A stretch of 64,000 nt of DNA from Amycolatopsis jiangsuensis (GTDB taxonomy: Bacteria > Actinomycetota > Actinomycetes > Mycobacteriales > Pseudonocardiaceae). The notes beneath the pieces were generated by a model. The model had not been told where the DNA came from. It worked only from the letters and a program-made list of their open reading frames with translations, and did no database searches. The stretch's first letter is position 1. Each line of letters starts with the position of its first letter. The stretch lies in the NCBI RefSeq assembly GCF_014204865.1, contig NZ_JACHMG010000001.1, positions 3,436,501-3,500,500 on the forward strand. The letters are read 5' to 3'. Made by a program: the position numbers and the translations under genes. Shown piece after piece: positions 16,654-25,387 of the stretch.

Positions 16654-17022
16654 TCAGGCGTTCACCGGCTCCGCCACGCGCTCGAAGAGGCTGACGCCGC
16701 CGTGCGTGAGCCGTTGCGGGCCGTCGAGCCGGCCGTTGCGCAGCGCCCACTTCTCGAACAGCCAGGTGAACAGCGGCGGGATGCTGGCCAGCAGCGCGAG
16801 CACCAGGGTCTTCGGGCGCCAGCCGAGCGGCTTCGCCACGGACAGGGAGGTGATCACGTACAGGACGAAGACGACGCCGTGCACCATGCCGAGGACGGGA
16901 ACGCCGCCCTCGCCGGTGGAGCCGACGACGTACTTGAGAAACATCCCGATCAGCAAACCGAGCCAGGACAGGGCCTCGGCGACTGCGGCCACGCGGAACA
17001 CGATAGCGGCCTTGCTGGACAC
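16654..17022 (-). CDS. DUF3817 integral membrane protein
   Basis: A 122-residue protein with three predicted membrane helices: FRVAAVAEALSWLGLLIGMFLKYVV, then GMVHGVVFVLYVITSL and LVLALLASIPPLFTWLFEKWAL. The E-A-x-S-W-x-x-L-x-x-G-M and HG patterns are those of the actinobacterial DUF3817 family, whose function is unknown. GTG 17022 is chosen because AGGAGG lies five bases upstream. It appears monocistronic and ends at a strong terminator. Confidence 0.85.
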   Translation of the reverse strand: MSSKAAIVFRVAAVAEALSWLGLLIGMFLKYVVGSTGEGGVPVLGMVHGVVFVLYVITSLSVAKPLGWRPKTLVLALLASIPPLFTWLFEKWALRNGRLDGPQRLTHGGVSLFERVAEPVNA

Positions 17023-17151
17023 GACATCCTCCTGTGCGTCACCCGGTGCGTGCTGCCTGCACACACGAAAAGACGTCCGGCGCACTGTCCAAGGCGGACG
17101 GAACCGCTTGGCCTCAACAGCACTGTCGGACGTATGAGAACAGTGTGCGAC

Positions 17152-17165
17152 GTGAGCGCGCTCAC
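17152..17165. promoter_or_regulatory. Crp/GlxR-like palindrome
   Basis: GTGAGCGCGCTCAC is a perfect 14 bp palindrome with the GTGA-N6-TCAC layout of cAMP-receptor-protein family sites. It lies 130 bases upstream of the DUF3817 start. The binding protein and target promoter are inferred only from the motif. Confidence 0.35.
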
Positions 17166-17258
17166 CGGAACACCGGGGCCTGGTGACCACCATCACGGGC
17201 GGCGACGGCGATTGGTCTGAACCACCGGCGGAAATCCGCGGAAACGCCCGAAACGGAA

Positions 17259-17300
17259 GAGGGTTTCCTCCCCGATCCCACGATCCGGGAGGAAACCCTC
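17259..17300 (-). terminator. Terminator of GH92 mannosidase gene
   Basis: GAGGGTTTCCTCCC (17259-17272) and GGGAGGAAACCCTC (17287-17300) are a perfect 14 bp inverted repeat with a 14-base loop. It lies 23 bases past the mannosidase stop on the minus strand. Confidence 0.8.
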
Positions 17301-17322
17301 ACCAACTGCTTTCAGCCGGGCA

Positions 17323-19713
17323 CTAACCGGCACACGGCGAAGCCGGCACGGACGCGGGTGACGTTCCCCACGTGGCCTTCTTCGCGTCACTCGTCAGCGA
17401 GAAACCGAGAGTCGTGCCGCGGCGCAATTGCTCCACGCTCACGTACGTCCGGTCCGAAGGCTGCCCGTGGCCGACGGTGAGCCCGGACACGTACTGGAGC
17501 TTCGAACCGTCCGCACCGGGTGCCTTGATGGTCACGTCACGCCCGCCCGGCAGGTGCAGCACGGACTTGGCGAACCGCGGCGCGTTGAGCACGAAGTTCC
17601 CGGTGCCCGGCACCGCCGGGTACAGGCCCAGCGCGCTGAACACGTACCAGGCGGACATGGTGCCGAGGTCGTCGTTGCCGGTCACGCCGTTCGGAGCGTC
17701 GGTGAACAGCGTGTGCGCGGCCCGGACCACCGCGGAGGTCTTCCACGGCTGCCCGGCGAGCGTGTACATCCACGGCGCGTGCAGATCGGGCTCGTTGTTG
17801 GGGTTGTAGCGGTACTGGTTGTCGTAGTCGTACGGGCCGATCACCCACTTGTCGCGGACCGTCGCCGCCGGGTCCCGGACCAGGTCGTCGTAGGCGAAGA
17901 AGTCGTCGAGCCGCTTGCCCGTCCCGGCCGGGCCGCCCATCCGCTGCACGAGTCCTGGCACGTCCTGCTGCACCAGCCACTGGTACTGCCAGGCCGTGCC
18001 CTCCTGGAAACCGTCCTGGCTCTGCGGCGTGTACGGACCGTCGGCCGGGGTGAACCAGTCACCGCCGCCCACCTTCGGCCGGAAGAAGCCGCTGAACCCG
18101 CGGTCGCTCACCGACGGGTCCCACAACGTGGAATACGTACGGCCCTTGGCCGCCAGGTCCTTCGCGTCCTTCTTGTGCCCCAGCGCGGACGCCATCACCG
18201 ACAGCGAACAGTCCGCCAGTGCGTACTCGAGCGTCGCGGACGCGCCGTGCCTCGGGTCGCTGTCCTGCCCCTTCACCGGGAAGTCCGGGTCGTAGGCCAC
18301 ATATCCGTCGGCCTGGTAGCTCGCGTTGCCCGAACGCCCCTGGAACGGTGAGGACTCCGGCGGGATCTCCCGGGAATTCTGCAGCAGCGCCTGGTAAGCG
18401 CGCACCTCATCACCGCGCAGCGCACCGAAACGCCAGAGGTCGACCAGGAACGGCGTGACCGGATCGCCGGACATCGTGTTCGTCTCCTGGCTCGCGTACG
18501 CCCACCGCGGCAGCCAGCCGCCCTGGTCGTGGATGGCGAGGATGCTCTTCGCGATGTCCCGCGCGCGGTCCGGTTTCAGCAGGGCGAGCAACTGGTTCTG
18601 CGAACGGTAGGTGTCCCAGAGCGAGAAGAAGTCGTAGTAGGTCCAGCCGATCGCCCGGTGGATCTTCTTGTCGAAGCCGAAGTACCGGCCGTCCGCGTCG
18701 TTGGCGGTCAGCGGCTGGAGGAAGGCGTGGTAGAGCGAGGTGTAGAACACCGTCCGGTCGTCCGGTGCGCCACCCGATATGTCCACACTGGACAGTTCAT
18801 GTCGCCAGCTGCGCTGGGCCTGTGCCTTGACCAGGTCGAAGGGCAGCCTTCCGGACGCGGCGAGGTTGATGTCCGCACCACGGGCGTCCACTTGGGAAAT
18901 CGACGTGGTGGCAGAGACTTCGCCACCCTCCGGGAAGGTCAGCCACGCACCGCGCAGGCCGGCCCCACCAGAGGAGGAACGGCTCCCGGGCGTACCGCCG
19001 TCAGGCGACCAGGTGCCGTAGGTGCCGAACGGCTTGTCGAACTTCGTGGTGAAGTAGGTGGTGTAGGCCTTGCCCCCGCAGAAGGCCTGCGATTCGACCG
19101 TGCCGGCGATGGTGTGGTCGTCGACGATCCGGACGCTGCTGCCGGTCACCGGTTCCTTCGCGTCGGCTTGGCCGACGTTCACGAACACGTTGGCAGGGCC
19201 GGATTTGTCGAAGCGGTACCGCTCCACCCCGGCTCGCGTACTGGCGGTCGTCTCCACGTCGACCCCGCCATACCCGGTCAGGTGCACCTTGTAGTAGCCG
19301 GGTTTTCCGACCTCGCCGTCGTGGGTGTAGGGCGCGGCGTAGGCGGCCTGGTCGAACGTCGCGGGCTTGGTCGTGTCGAACGCCGCGCCCGGGCCGACCT
19401 CGCCGGTGGTCGGCAGGGTCGAGACGAGCCCGCCCTGCTCCCAGCAGCCTGCCCCGGAGAGGAAGAAGTGGCCGAAGCCGCGGATCGCGGTGTCGGTGTA
19501 GAGGTAGCCCGCGTAGTGCGTGGTGATCGGGCTGACCTGGGTCATGCCGAACGGTGCCGAGGCGCCGGGGAAGGTGTTGCCCTCGTCCTGCGTGCCGATG
19601 AACGTGTTCACCGAGTCCAGCGGATCGGCAGGACGGGCCTGTGCGGCCACCGGGGTCAGCCCGGCCGCGGCGACGGCGAGCGCGACCGCGCCCGCCAGGG
19701 ATCTGCTTCTCAT
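17323..19713 (-). CDS. Secreted GH92 alpha-mannosidase (compact)
   Basis: A 796-residue exported glycoside hydrolase family 92 protein. A signal peptide runs to about residue 26 (GLTPVAAQA). The two-domain GH92 fold follows, with VNTFIGTQDEGNTFPGASAPFGMTQVSP at the N-terminus, NNEPDLHAPW carrying the catalytic-region Glu, and GNDDLGTMSAWYVFSALGLYP near the C-terminus. GH92 enzymes are calcium-dependent inverting exo-alpha-mannosidases acting on N-glycans or mannan. ATG 19713 follows GGAGAAG. It is transcribed after the larger GH92 gene, 78 bases downstream of it, with a hairpin between, so expression may be partly uncoupled. Confidence 0.92.
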   Translation of the reverse strand: MRSRSLAGAVALAVAAAGLTPVAAQARPADPLDSVNTFIGTQDEGNTFPGASAPFGMTQVSPITTHYAGYLYTDTAIRGFGHFFLSGAGCWEQGGLVSTLPTTGEVGPGAAFDTTKPATFDQAAYAAPYTHDGEVGKPGYYKVHLTGYGGVDVETTASTRAGVERYRFDKSGPANVFVNVGQADAKEPVTGSSVRIVDDHTIAGTVESQAFCGGKAYTTYFTTKFDKPFGTYGTWSPDGGTPGSRSSSGGAGLRGAWLTFPEGGEVSATTSISQVDARGADINLAASGRLPFDLVKAQAQRSWRHELSSVDISGGAPDDRTVFYTSLYHAFLQPLTANDADGRYFGFDKKIHRAIGWTYYDFFSLWDTYRSQNQLLALLKPDRARDIAKSILAIHDQGGWLPRWAYASQETNTMSGDPVTPFLVDLWRFGALRGDEVRAYQALLQNSREIPPESSPFQGRSGNASYQADGYVAYDPDFPVKGQDSDPRHGASATLEYALADCSLSVMASALGHKKDAKDLAAKGRTYSTLWDPSVSDRGFSGFFRPKVGGGDWFTPADGPYTPQSQDGFQEGTAWQYQWLVQQDVPGLVQRMGGPAGTGKRLDDFFAYDDLVRDPAATVRDKWVIGPYDYDNQYRYNPNNEPDLHAPWMYTLAGQPWKTSAVVRAAHTLFTDAPNGVTGNDDLGTMSAWYVFSALGLYPAVPGTGNFVLNAPRFAKSVLHLPGGRDVTIKAPGADGSKLQYVSGLTVGHGQPSDRTYVSVEQLRRGTTLGFSLTSDAKKATWGTSPASVPASPCAG

Positions 19714-19740
19714 CGAGCTTCTCCGAGGGGTCGAGTCCGT

Positions 19741-19776
19741 GCAGGCCCCCTCGAGAGGTTCCTCAAGGGGGCCTGC
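19741..19776 (-). terminator. Hairpin between the two GH92 genes
   Basis: GCAGGCCCCC (19741-19750) and GGGGGCCTGC (19767-19776) pair perfectly over 10 bp, with GAGG/CCTC pairing possible inside the loop. It lies 16 bases past the stop of the larger mannosidase and may terminate or attenuate read-through into the smaller one. Confidence 0.7.
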
Positions 19777-19791
19777 ACGGTGTGGATGGGG

Positions 19792-22700
19792 TCAGCCGAG
19801 GCCGAGGGCGAACACGTGCATCGCACCGCCGTCGACGTCGTCCGGCAGCGTCACGCTCGCCACGGTCTTGCCTGCATCGAGCGTGATCGGCGTGGTGGCG
19901 AACACGACGGTGCTGATCTCCTGCGGATCCCCGCCGGAGGAGTTGCGGTACGAAGTGGACAGTACGCTCTTGTTGCCGTACGCGGGTTCTGCGTCGCCTC
20001 CGCCGAGCGTCCAGTCGGAAAGGCCCACGGTGGCGGTGGACGTGCTGCCGTCGGTGTAGGTGACGGTGAGCGTGCCCTCCGCGTTGCCGTTGCTCGACGA
20101 GCCGAGCAACGCGAGCTTGCCGGAGCCGGTCACGTTCACCGTCTGCCCGGCGGCCACCACGTTGTCCGGATCGCCGGCCGGATAGGACGGCCAGGTGAAG
20201 TCGATGCCGTCACTGGTCACCGTGCCACCCGGCTTCGCGCCGGCCTCGGCCAACGCGTCCGCCGAGTAGCTCCAGCCGCCGCCGTCGAAGTTGCCGGCCG
20301 ACGGATCGGAATCCGGCGAGATGCCCGCGTTGTCCACAGTGGCCAGCCAGCTGTTCGGCTCCGCCACCAGCACGGTGAGCACGGCCTCGGTGTCCGGCAG
20401 GCCCGGCGCGGAGAAGGTCACCGGGATCCGTCGCGGACCGTCGGACGTGCCGGCCGGCACGGTCACCTTCACCGTGGCCTGTGCCTTGCCCGAGGCCGGG
20501 ACAGCCACCTCGCCGGTCTGCGGGGAAAGCGTGACGCCGTCCGCGCTGCCCCCGGTGTAGGACCAGGTCGTCGCCTTGCCGGACAGGTCCTGCACGCCGA
20601 CCGTCGCGGTCGCCGTGGAACCGGCCGGGGTCACCACTCGCGCCGGGTCCGCAAAGGACAGACTCGGCTTTTCCTGCTCGCGGAACGAGGGCGGCACGTC
20701 GGCCGCCGCCGAGCCCCACTGAGTGGCCTCCGAGGAACGGGTGAAGTCGAGCGTGCCGCCGTTCGAGATCAGCGCCTCGGGCAGCCACGCCTTGGTCGCC
20801 GCGGTGCCGTTGACCTTCAGGCCGCCGACGTAGTCACCGGTTCCGGGTGCGTTGATGGTGATCTTCTTGCCCGCACCGGTGCTCAGCGTGGCGCTCTCGA
20901 ACCGCGGCGTGGTCAGCAGCGTCTCGGCGCGGCCCGGGATCTCCGGGTAGATGCCGAGCGCGGACCAGACGTACCAGGAGGACATCTGCCCGAGGTCGTC
21001 GTTGCCGATCAGGCCTTCCGGACGCGGGTTGTACAGCTCGTCCATCGACCGGTGCACGATCGCCTGCGTCTTCGCCGGAGCACCGGCGTAGGAGTAGACG
21101 AACGGAGCGTTGGAGTTCGGCTCGTTGCCCATGAACGCGTACGGCTCCTGCGTGCCCGCGTTCAGCTTGCTGAAGAACTCGTCCAGCCGCGACTGCACGG
21201 CGTCGTTGCCGCCGAACGCGGACACCAGCCCGCCGAGGTTGTAGGGCACCATCCAGTCGTACTGCGCGCCGTTGCCCTCGACCCAGCCCTGCGAGCTCGC
21301 CGGGTCGTAGGTGCCGGAGAACGAACCGTCCGCGTTGCGCGGCTGCAGGTGTCCGGTGCCCGGGTTGTAGAGGTTCTGCCAGTACTGCGCCCGCTTCATG
21401 AACGTGGTGTAGGTGGCGCCGTCGCCGAGCCGCTTGGCGAATTCGGCGATGGCGAAGTCGGCGCTGCTGTACTCCAGGGTGTCCGCACCGGCGCCGGGCA
21501 CGTAACCCAGCTTCTGGTAGTCCGCAAGGCCCGGCCGCTCGGTGTAGCCCTGCGTCGGCTGGGTCGCACCCTTGATCATCAGCAGCAACGCCTTCCGCGC
21601 GTCGAAATCACGGGCGCCGAAGGCGTACGCGCTGGAGACGATGATGTGGTAGGGATCGCCGTTCATCACGCCGGTGTAGTCGTTGGCCACGGTCCAGCGG
21701 TCCCACGAACCACCTTGTTCGGCGTAGGCCATCATCGAGCGCACGATGTCCGAGGTCTGCTTCGGATCGATCGTGGCCAGCAACGGGATCTCCGAACGGT
21801 AGATGTCCCAGCCGGAGAAGTTCGTGTACATGGCGTGGCCCTTGTCGGCCTTGTGCACGCGCCCGTCGAAGCCGGGGTAGCTGCCGTCGACATCGGAGAA
21901 CACGTTGGGCTGCACCAGCGAGTGGTAGAGCGAGGAGTAGAACGTCGTGCGGTCGGCGTCCGGACCACCGGTCACCGCGATCTTGCCGAGCTGCTCGTTC
22001 CACGCTCCGCGGGCTGCCGCGGCGACCTGGTCGAACGACTTCTTGCCGTTGTTCTCGGCCTTGAGGTTGGCCTTCGCGCCGTCCTCGGACACAAAGGACA
22101 GTCCTACCCGGACGTTGACCTGTGCGCCGTTGAGGTTCGGGAAGGTGACGTATCCGCCGCTGCCAGGGCCGCTGACGGTGGTGTTCTGGGTCTTGGCCTT
22201 CGCCGGGCGCGCCAGCGAGGCTTCGGTCCCGTTCGGCTGCGCGATCTTCGCCTTGGCACCACCGCTTTCCGCGGTCTTGCCCGGCGTGACGGCGCCGTTC
22301 TTCCACGTGCCGACGGAGGCGAAGGGCTGGTCGAACTTCGCCGAGAAATAGACCCGGTAGCTGTTCTTCGCGCCGCAGAACCGGCCGCTGCTGGCCCACC
22401 CGCTGATGCTGTCCTTGCCGATGGTGATCGACGCGTCGTCCGTTCCGTTGATCGAACCGGACGTGTTGACCAGCAGCGTGGAGGCAGCGCCGGCCGGGTA
22501 GCTCAGCCGCGCGGAGCCGGTGCGCTGGGTCGCGCTCAGCTCGACCTTCGCGCCGCTGTCCAGCGTGACGTCGTACGCGCCGGCCGTGGCGTGCTCGTTG
22601 TCGTGGGAGAACTTCGAGGTGTAGTGCCCCGGATCGGTCGCCGGTGACGTGGAGACCTCGCCGACGTAGGGCATGAACGGAAGGTCCTGGTACGTGGTGC

Positions 22701-23043
22701 AGCCCGCGCCGGAAAGGTGCGTGAGACTGAAGCCGGTCAGCGTGTCGTCGTCGTAGAAGTACCCGCCGGGCTGGGATTTCTGCGTGTCCGGGCTCCACTG
22801 CACCATGCCGAACGGCGCCACCGCGCCGGGGAAGGTGTTGCCGGCCCCACCGCCGGTGCCGTGGTCCTCACCGCCGGGGCGGGTGCCGATGAACGGGTTC
22901 ACCCACTTCGCCGGGTCGGGGTCCGCAGCCTTGCCGACAGTCGTGCCCGCGGCCACCGCCGGGGCGGCAGGCGCCACCGCCGCCACCACCGCGGTGGCCA
23001 GTAGGACCAGTCCGGCTCGCCAGCGCGCTCGCGCCATCGCCAT
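19792..23043 (-). CDS. Secreted GH92 alpha-mannosidase with C-terminal beta-domains
   Basis: A 1083-residue exported protein. After a signal peptide (about residues 1-32) comes the GH92 unit: WVNPFIGTRPGGEDHGTGGGAGNTFPGAVAPFGM, then GNEPNSNAPFVY and GNDDLGQMSSWYVWSALGIYPEIPG. From about residue 780 a C-terminal extension adds an Ig-like/NEW3-type module (ARVVTPAGSTATATVGVQDLSG) and a final beta-sandwich rich in Gly, Ser and Thr that may bind glycan or cell wall. ATG 23043 follows GGAGAGG; ATG 23037 is an in-frame alternative. A LacI-type operator lies 56 bases upstream, and the divergent lacI-manA-ABC operon suggests a role in mannoside use. Confidence 0.9.
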   Translation of the reverse strand: MAMARARWRAGLVLLATAVVAAVAPAAPAVAAGTTVGKAADPDPAKWVNPFIGTRPGGEDHGTGGGAGNTFPGAVAPFGMVQWSPDTQKSQPGGYFYDDDTLTGFSLTHLSGAGCTTYQDLPFMPYVGEVSTSPATDPGHYTSKFSHDNEHATAGAYDVTLDSGAKVELSATQRTGSARLSYPAGAASTLLVNTSGSINGTDDASITIGKDSISGWASSGRFCGAKNSYRVYFSAKFDQPFASVGTWKNGAVTPGKTAESGGAKAKIAQPNGTEASLARPAKAKTQNTTVSGPGSGGYVTFPNLNGAQVNVRVGLSFVSEDGAKANLKAENNGKKSFDQVAAAARGAWNEQLGKIAVTGGPDADRTTFYSSLYHSLVQPNVFSDVDGSYPGFDGRVHKADKGHAMYTNFSGWDIYRSEIPLLATIDPKQTSDIVRSMMAYAEQGGSWDRWTVANDYTGVMNGDPYHIIVSSAYAFGARDFDARKALLLMIKGATQPTQGYTERPGLADYQKLGYVPGAGADTLEYSSADFAIAEFAKRLGDGATYTTFMKRAQYWQNLYNPGTGHLQPRNADGSFSGTYDPASSQGWVEGNGAQYDWMVPYNLGGLVSAFGGNDAVQSRLDEFFSKLNAGTQEPYAFMGNEPNSNAPFVYSYAGAPAKTQAIVHRSMDELYNPRPEGLIGNDDLGQMSSWYVWSALGIYPEIPGRAETLLTTPRFESATLSTGAGKKITINAPGTGDYVGGLKVNGTAATKAWLPEALISNGGTLDFTRSSEATQWGSAAADVPPSFREQEKPSLSFADPARVVTPAGSTATATVGVQDLSGKATTWSYTGGSADGVTLSPQTGEVAVPASGKAQATVKVTVPAGTSDGPRRIPVTFSAPGLPDTEAVLTVLVAEPNSWLATVDNAGISPDSDPSAGNFDGGGWSYSADALAEAGAKPGGTVTSDGIDFTWPSYPAGDPDNVVAAGQTVNVTGSGKLALLGSSSNGNAEGTLTVTYTDGSTSTATVGLSDWTLGGGDAEPAYGNKSVLSTSYRNSSGGDPQEISTVVFATTPITLDAGKTVASVTLPDDVDGGAMHVFALGLG

Positions 23044-23098
23044 CGCCTCTCCAGTTGTCGGCGCGAACCCGCCGCCGGCCACCGGATCACCGCATGGA

Positions 23099-23112
23099 TG
23101 ACAACCTTGTCG
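23099..23112. promoter_or_regulatory. LacI-type operator upstream of GH92 gene
   Basis: TGACAACCTTGTCG contains GACAACCTTGTC, a palindrome with one central mismatch. It differs by a single base from the perfect site at 23300-23311 on the lacI side. It sits 56 bases upstream of the larger mannosidase start. LacI-family operators of this kind have a central CG or near-CG step. Confidence 0.65.
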
Positions 23113-23297
23113 CGCTCCTCCAGATGCCGGTCACCTTGTGCGGCCGGGCGAACGGCCGTCAAGAGTGCGAGCGGTACCTGTCTCGTTCCGGACAACGGGT
23201 TCAGCCATCCGACGCACGACTTTCGCAGGCTGAATCCGGGCGCCGGGTACCAGGGCATTGACAGCGGATACCGCCGTGGTGTCCAATTCCGCACACT

Positions 23298-24350
23298 ATG
23301 ACAACGTTGTCTCCGCACGGCCGGGAAGCCGATGGGCTCCCCCGCCCGGCAAGCCGGCGGGCCACGATGAGCGACGTGGCCCGGCTGGCCGGCGTCAGCA
23401 TCAAGACGGTGTCGCGGGTGGTCAACGACGAGCCCGCGGTGCATCCGGACACCGCCGAGCGCGTGGTGGCCGCGATCGAGCAGCTCGGCTTCCGGCGCAA
23501 CCTCGGTGCCCGCAACCTGCGCCGCGGTTCGACCACGGGCACCATCGGGCTGATCGTGGAGGACGTCGGCAACCCGTTCTACTCGGAGCTGAACCGCGCG
23601 GTCGAGCGCATCGCCACCTCGTTCGGCAGGCACGTGCTCACCGGGTCCTCGGAGGAGAACTCCGACCGGGAGCGGGAGCTGGCGCTGGAGTTCTGCGCGC
23701 GGCGGGTGGACGGCATCCTGGTCGTTCCGGCCGGTCTGCAGCACGGGTACCTGGTGCCGGAGATGCGCGCGGGCACGCCGGTGGTGTTCCTCGACCGCCC
23801 GGCCGGCGACATCGTGGCCGACACAGTGCTGGTGGACAACATCGGCGGCACCGTCGAGGCGGTCACCCACCTCGCCGGGCAGGGACACCGGAGGATCGCC
23901 TTCCTCGGCGACAGCCCGGACATCTTCACCGCCGCCGAACGCCTGCGCGGCTTCCGGGAAGGCTGTGTCCGCAACGGGATCTCCTACGACGAGAGCCTCG
24001 TCTCGATGCACACGCCGACGCCGGACACCATCGGCCACGCCGTGCGCACGCTGGTGTCCGGGCCGGACGCCGCGACCGCGGTGATCGCCGGCAACAACCG
24101 CGTGGCAGTGCATCTGCTGCGCGCGCTCGCCCACGCCGAGCAGCGCCCTGCGCTGGTGAGTTTCGACGACTTCGAGCTGGCGGACCTGCTGGATCCGCCG
24201 GTCACCGTGGTCGCACACGACGTCAGCGCCCTCGGGCACGCGGCGGCCGAACTGCTGTTCGCCCGGATCCAGGGTGAGCAATCCCCGCCAAGAAAGGTGA
24301 TTCTTCCTGTGCGTCTCGTTCCCCGCGGTTCCGGTGAGGTCGCCCCGTGA
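23298..24350 (+). CDS. LacI-family transcriptional regulator of mannoside locus
   Basis: A 350-residue LacI protein. The HTH is MSDVARLAGVSIKTVSRVVNDEPAVHPDTAERV (residues ~24-56), with the hinge ending ARNLRRGST. A periplasmic-binding-protein-like effector domain follows (GLIVEDVGNPFYSELNRAVE to the C-terminus). The first 23 residues are an unusual N-terminal extension; ATG 23298 is kept because the operator palindrome overlaps it, but ATG 23367 at the HTH is possible. Operators are present on both sides of the divergent promoter. The effector is probably mannose or a mannoside, inferred from the GH92 and manA neighbours. Its stop overlaps the next gene by GTGA. Confidence 0.87.
   Translation: MTTLSPHGREADGLPRPASRRATMSDVARLAGVSIKTVSRVVNDEPAVHPDTAERVVAAIEQLGFRRNLGARNLRRGSTTGTIGLIVEDVGNPFYSELNRAVERIATSFGRHVLTGSSEENSDRERELALEFCARRVDGILVVPAGLQHGYLVPEMRAGTPVVFLDRPAGDIVADTVLVDNIGGTVEAVTHLAGQGHRRIAFLGDSPDIFTAAERLRGFREGCVRNGISYDESLVSMHTPTPDTIGHAVRTLVSGPDAATAVIAGNNRVAVHLLRALAHAEQRPALVSFDDFELADLLDPPVTVVAHDVSALGHAAAELLFARIQGEQSPPRKVILPVRLVPRGSGEVAP
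23299..23312. promoter_or_regulatory. LacI-type operator overlapping lacI start
   Basis: TGACAACGTTGTCT contains the perfect 12 bp palindrome GACAACGTTGTC (23300-23311), overlapping the ATG of the lacI gene (23298). Binding there would block transcription or translation of the regulator operon, giving autoregulation together with the matching site at 23099. Confidence 0.7.
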
Positions 24351-25384
24351 CCGAGCCCCTCGAGCCGATCCGGCTCCCGGCCAACCAGCCACCGCAGTTC
24401 TACCGCGGTGGTGACGCGATCGCGCGGCTGCGTGGCGTGTCCGGCTCCGATTCGAAGTTCGGCCCCGAGGACTGGGTCGGCTCCGTCACCACGATGTTCG
24501 GCCAGGAGACCACCGGCCTCACCCGGCTGCCCAGCGGTGTCTGGCTGCGGGACGAGGTCCGCGCCCATGCCGCGGCCTGGTTGGGCGAGCAGCACGTCGC
24601 CAAGCTCGGTGACTCCACCGGCCTGCTGGTGAAGCTGCTCGACGCCGGGCAGCGGCTGCCGGTGCACTTCCACCCGTCGGACGAGTTCGCGCGCCGGCAC
24701 TTCGACTCGCACTTCGGCAAGACCGAGGCGTGGATCGTGGTCGGTACCTACGGCGACGATCCCCGGGTATACCCGGGTTTCCGGGAAACCCAGAGCAAGG
24801 CGACCGTCGCCGAATGGACCCGCGAACAGGACTCGCCGAGCATGATCGGCGCGCTGAACAGCATCCCGGTGCAGGCAGGCGACGCGGTGTACATCCCGGC
24901 CGGGCTGCCGCACGCGATCGGCGAGGGCGTGTTCGTGGTGGAACTGCAGCAGCCCACGGACTTCTCGCTCACCCTGGAATGGCGTGACTTCCTGGCCTCG
25001 CCGGAGAAGGGCCACCTCGGCATCGGCTTCGACACCGCGATCGAAACGCTGGACACCTCCGGGTGGGACGCCGAGCGTCTCGGGACGATCGTGAAGCACA
25101 CCTCCGGTGACCGGGCGGAGTCGGTGAACCTGCTGGCCGACGGTTCGGGCAAGTTCTTCCGCGCGGACCGGATCCAGCTCACCGGCGGCGCGTTCGCGCT
25201 CGACCCGTCGTTCGCGATCCTGGTGGTCCTCGAGGGCGAGGGCACGCTGCGCACCGAGCGTGGCGGGGAGTTCCCGCTGGCGAAGGGCGACACCTATGCG
25301 GTGCCGTTCGCCGCGGGGCAGGCCGAGGTGTCCGGCACGGTCACCGCGATCCGGTGCCGCCCGCCGGCTCCCGAGGAGAGGTAG
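24347..25384 (+). CDS. Class I mannose-6-phosphate isomerase-like cupin enzyme
   Basis: A 345-residue protein of the type I phosphomannose isomerase group. The metal site is suggested by LPVHFHPSDEFARRHF and KTEAWIVV, and by IPAGLPHAIGEGVFVVELQQPTDFS in the cupin core. It should interconvert mannose-6-phosphate and fructose-6-phosphate with zinc, bringing imported mannose into glycolysis. It starts with GTG overlapping the lacI stop by four bases and is followed three bases later by the ABC ATPase gene, so the operon is tight. No mannose kinase is visible in the locus. Confidence 0.82.
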   Translation: MTEPLEPIRLPANQPPQFYRGGDAIARLRGVSGSDSKFGPEDWVGSVTTMFGQETTGLTRLPSGVWLRDEVRAHAAAWLGEQHVAKLGDSTGLLVKLLDAGQRLPVHFHPSDEFARRHFDSHFGKTEAWIVVGTYGDDPRVYPGFRETQSKATVAEWTREQDSPSMIGALNSIPVQAGDAVYIPAGLPHAIGEGVFVVELQQPTDFSLTLEWRDFLASPEKGHLGIGFDTAIETLDTSGWDAERLGTIVKHTSGDRAESVNLLADGSGKFFRADRIQLTGGAFALDPSFAILVVLEGEGTLRTERGGEFPLAKGDTYAVPFAAGQAEVSGTVTAIRCRPPAPEER

Positions 25385-25387
25385 GCG

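Larger units (their letters stand above)
17023..17322. other. Intergenic region between DUF3817 and mannosidase genes
   Basis: Three hundred bases without a supportable gene. It contains the upstream region of the DUF3817 gene, a perfect GTGA-N6-TCAC palindrome (17152-17165) and the terminator of the mannosidase gene (17259-17300), each listed separately. Confidence 0.6.

Noticed and set aside
18529..22647. 4.1 kb plus-strand frame antisense to the GH92 genes
   Set aside because: It shadows two complete secreted mannosidases; its Arg/Val/Gly-rich translation has no domain.
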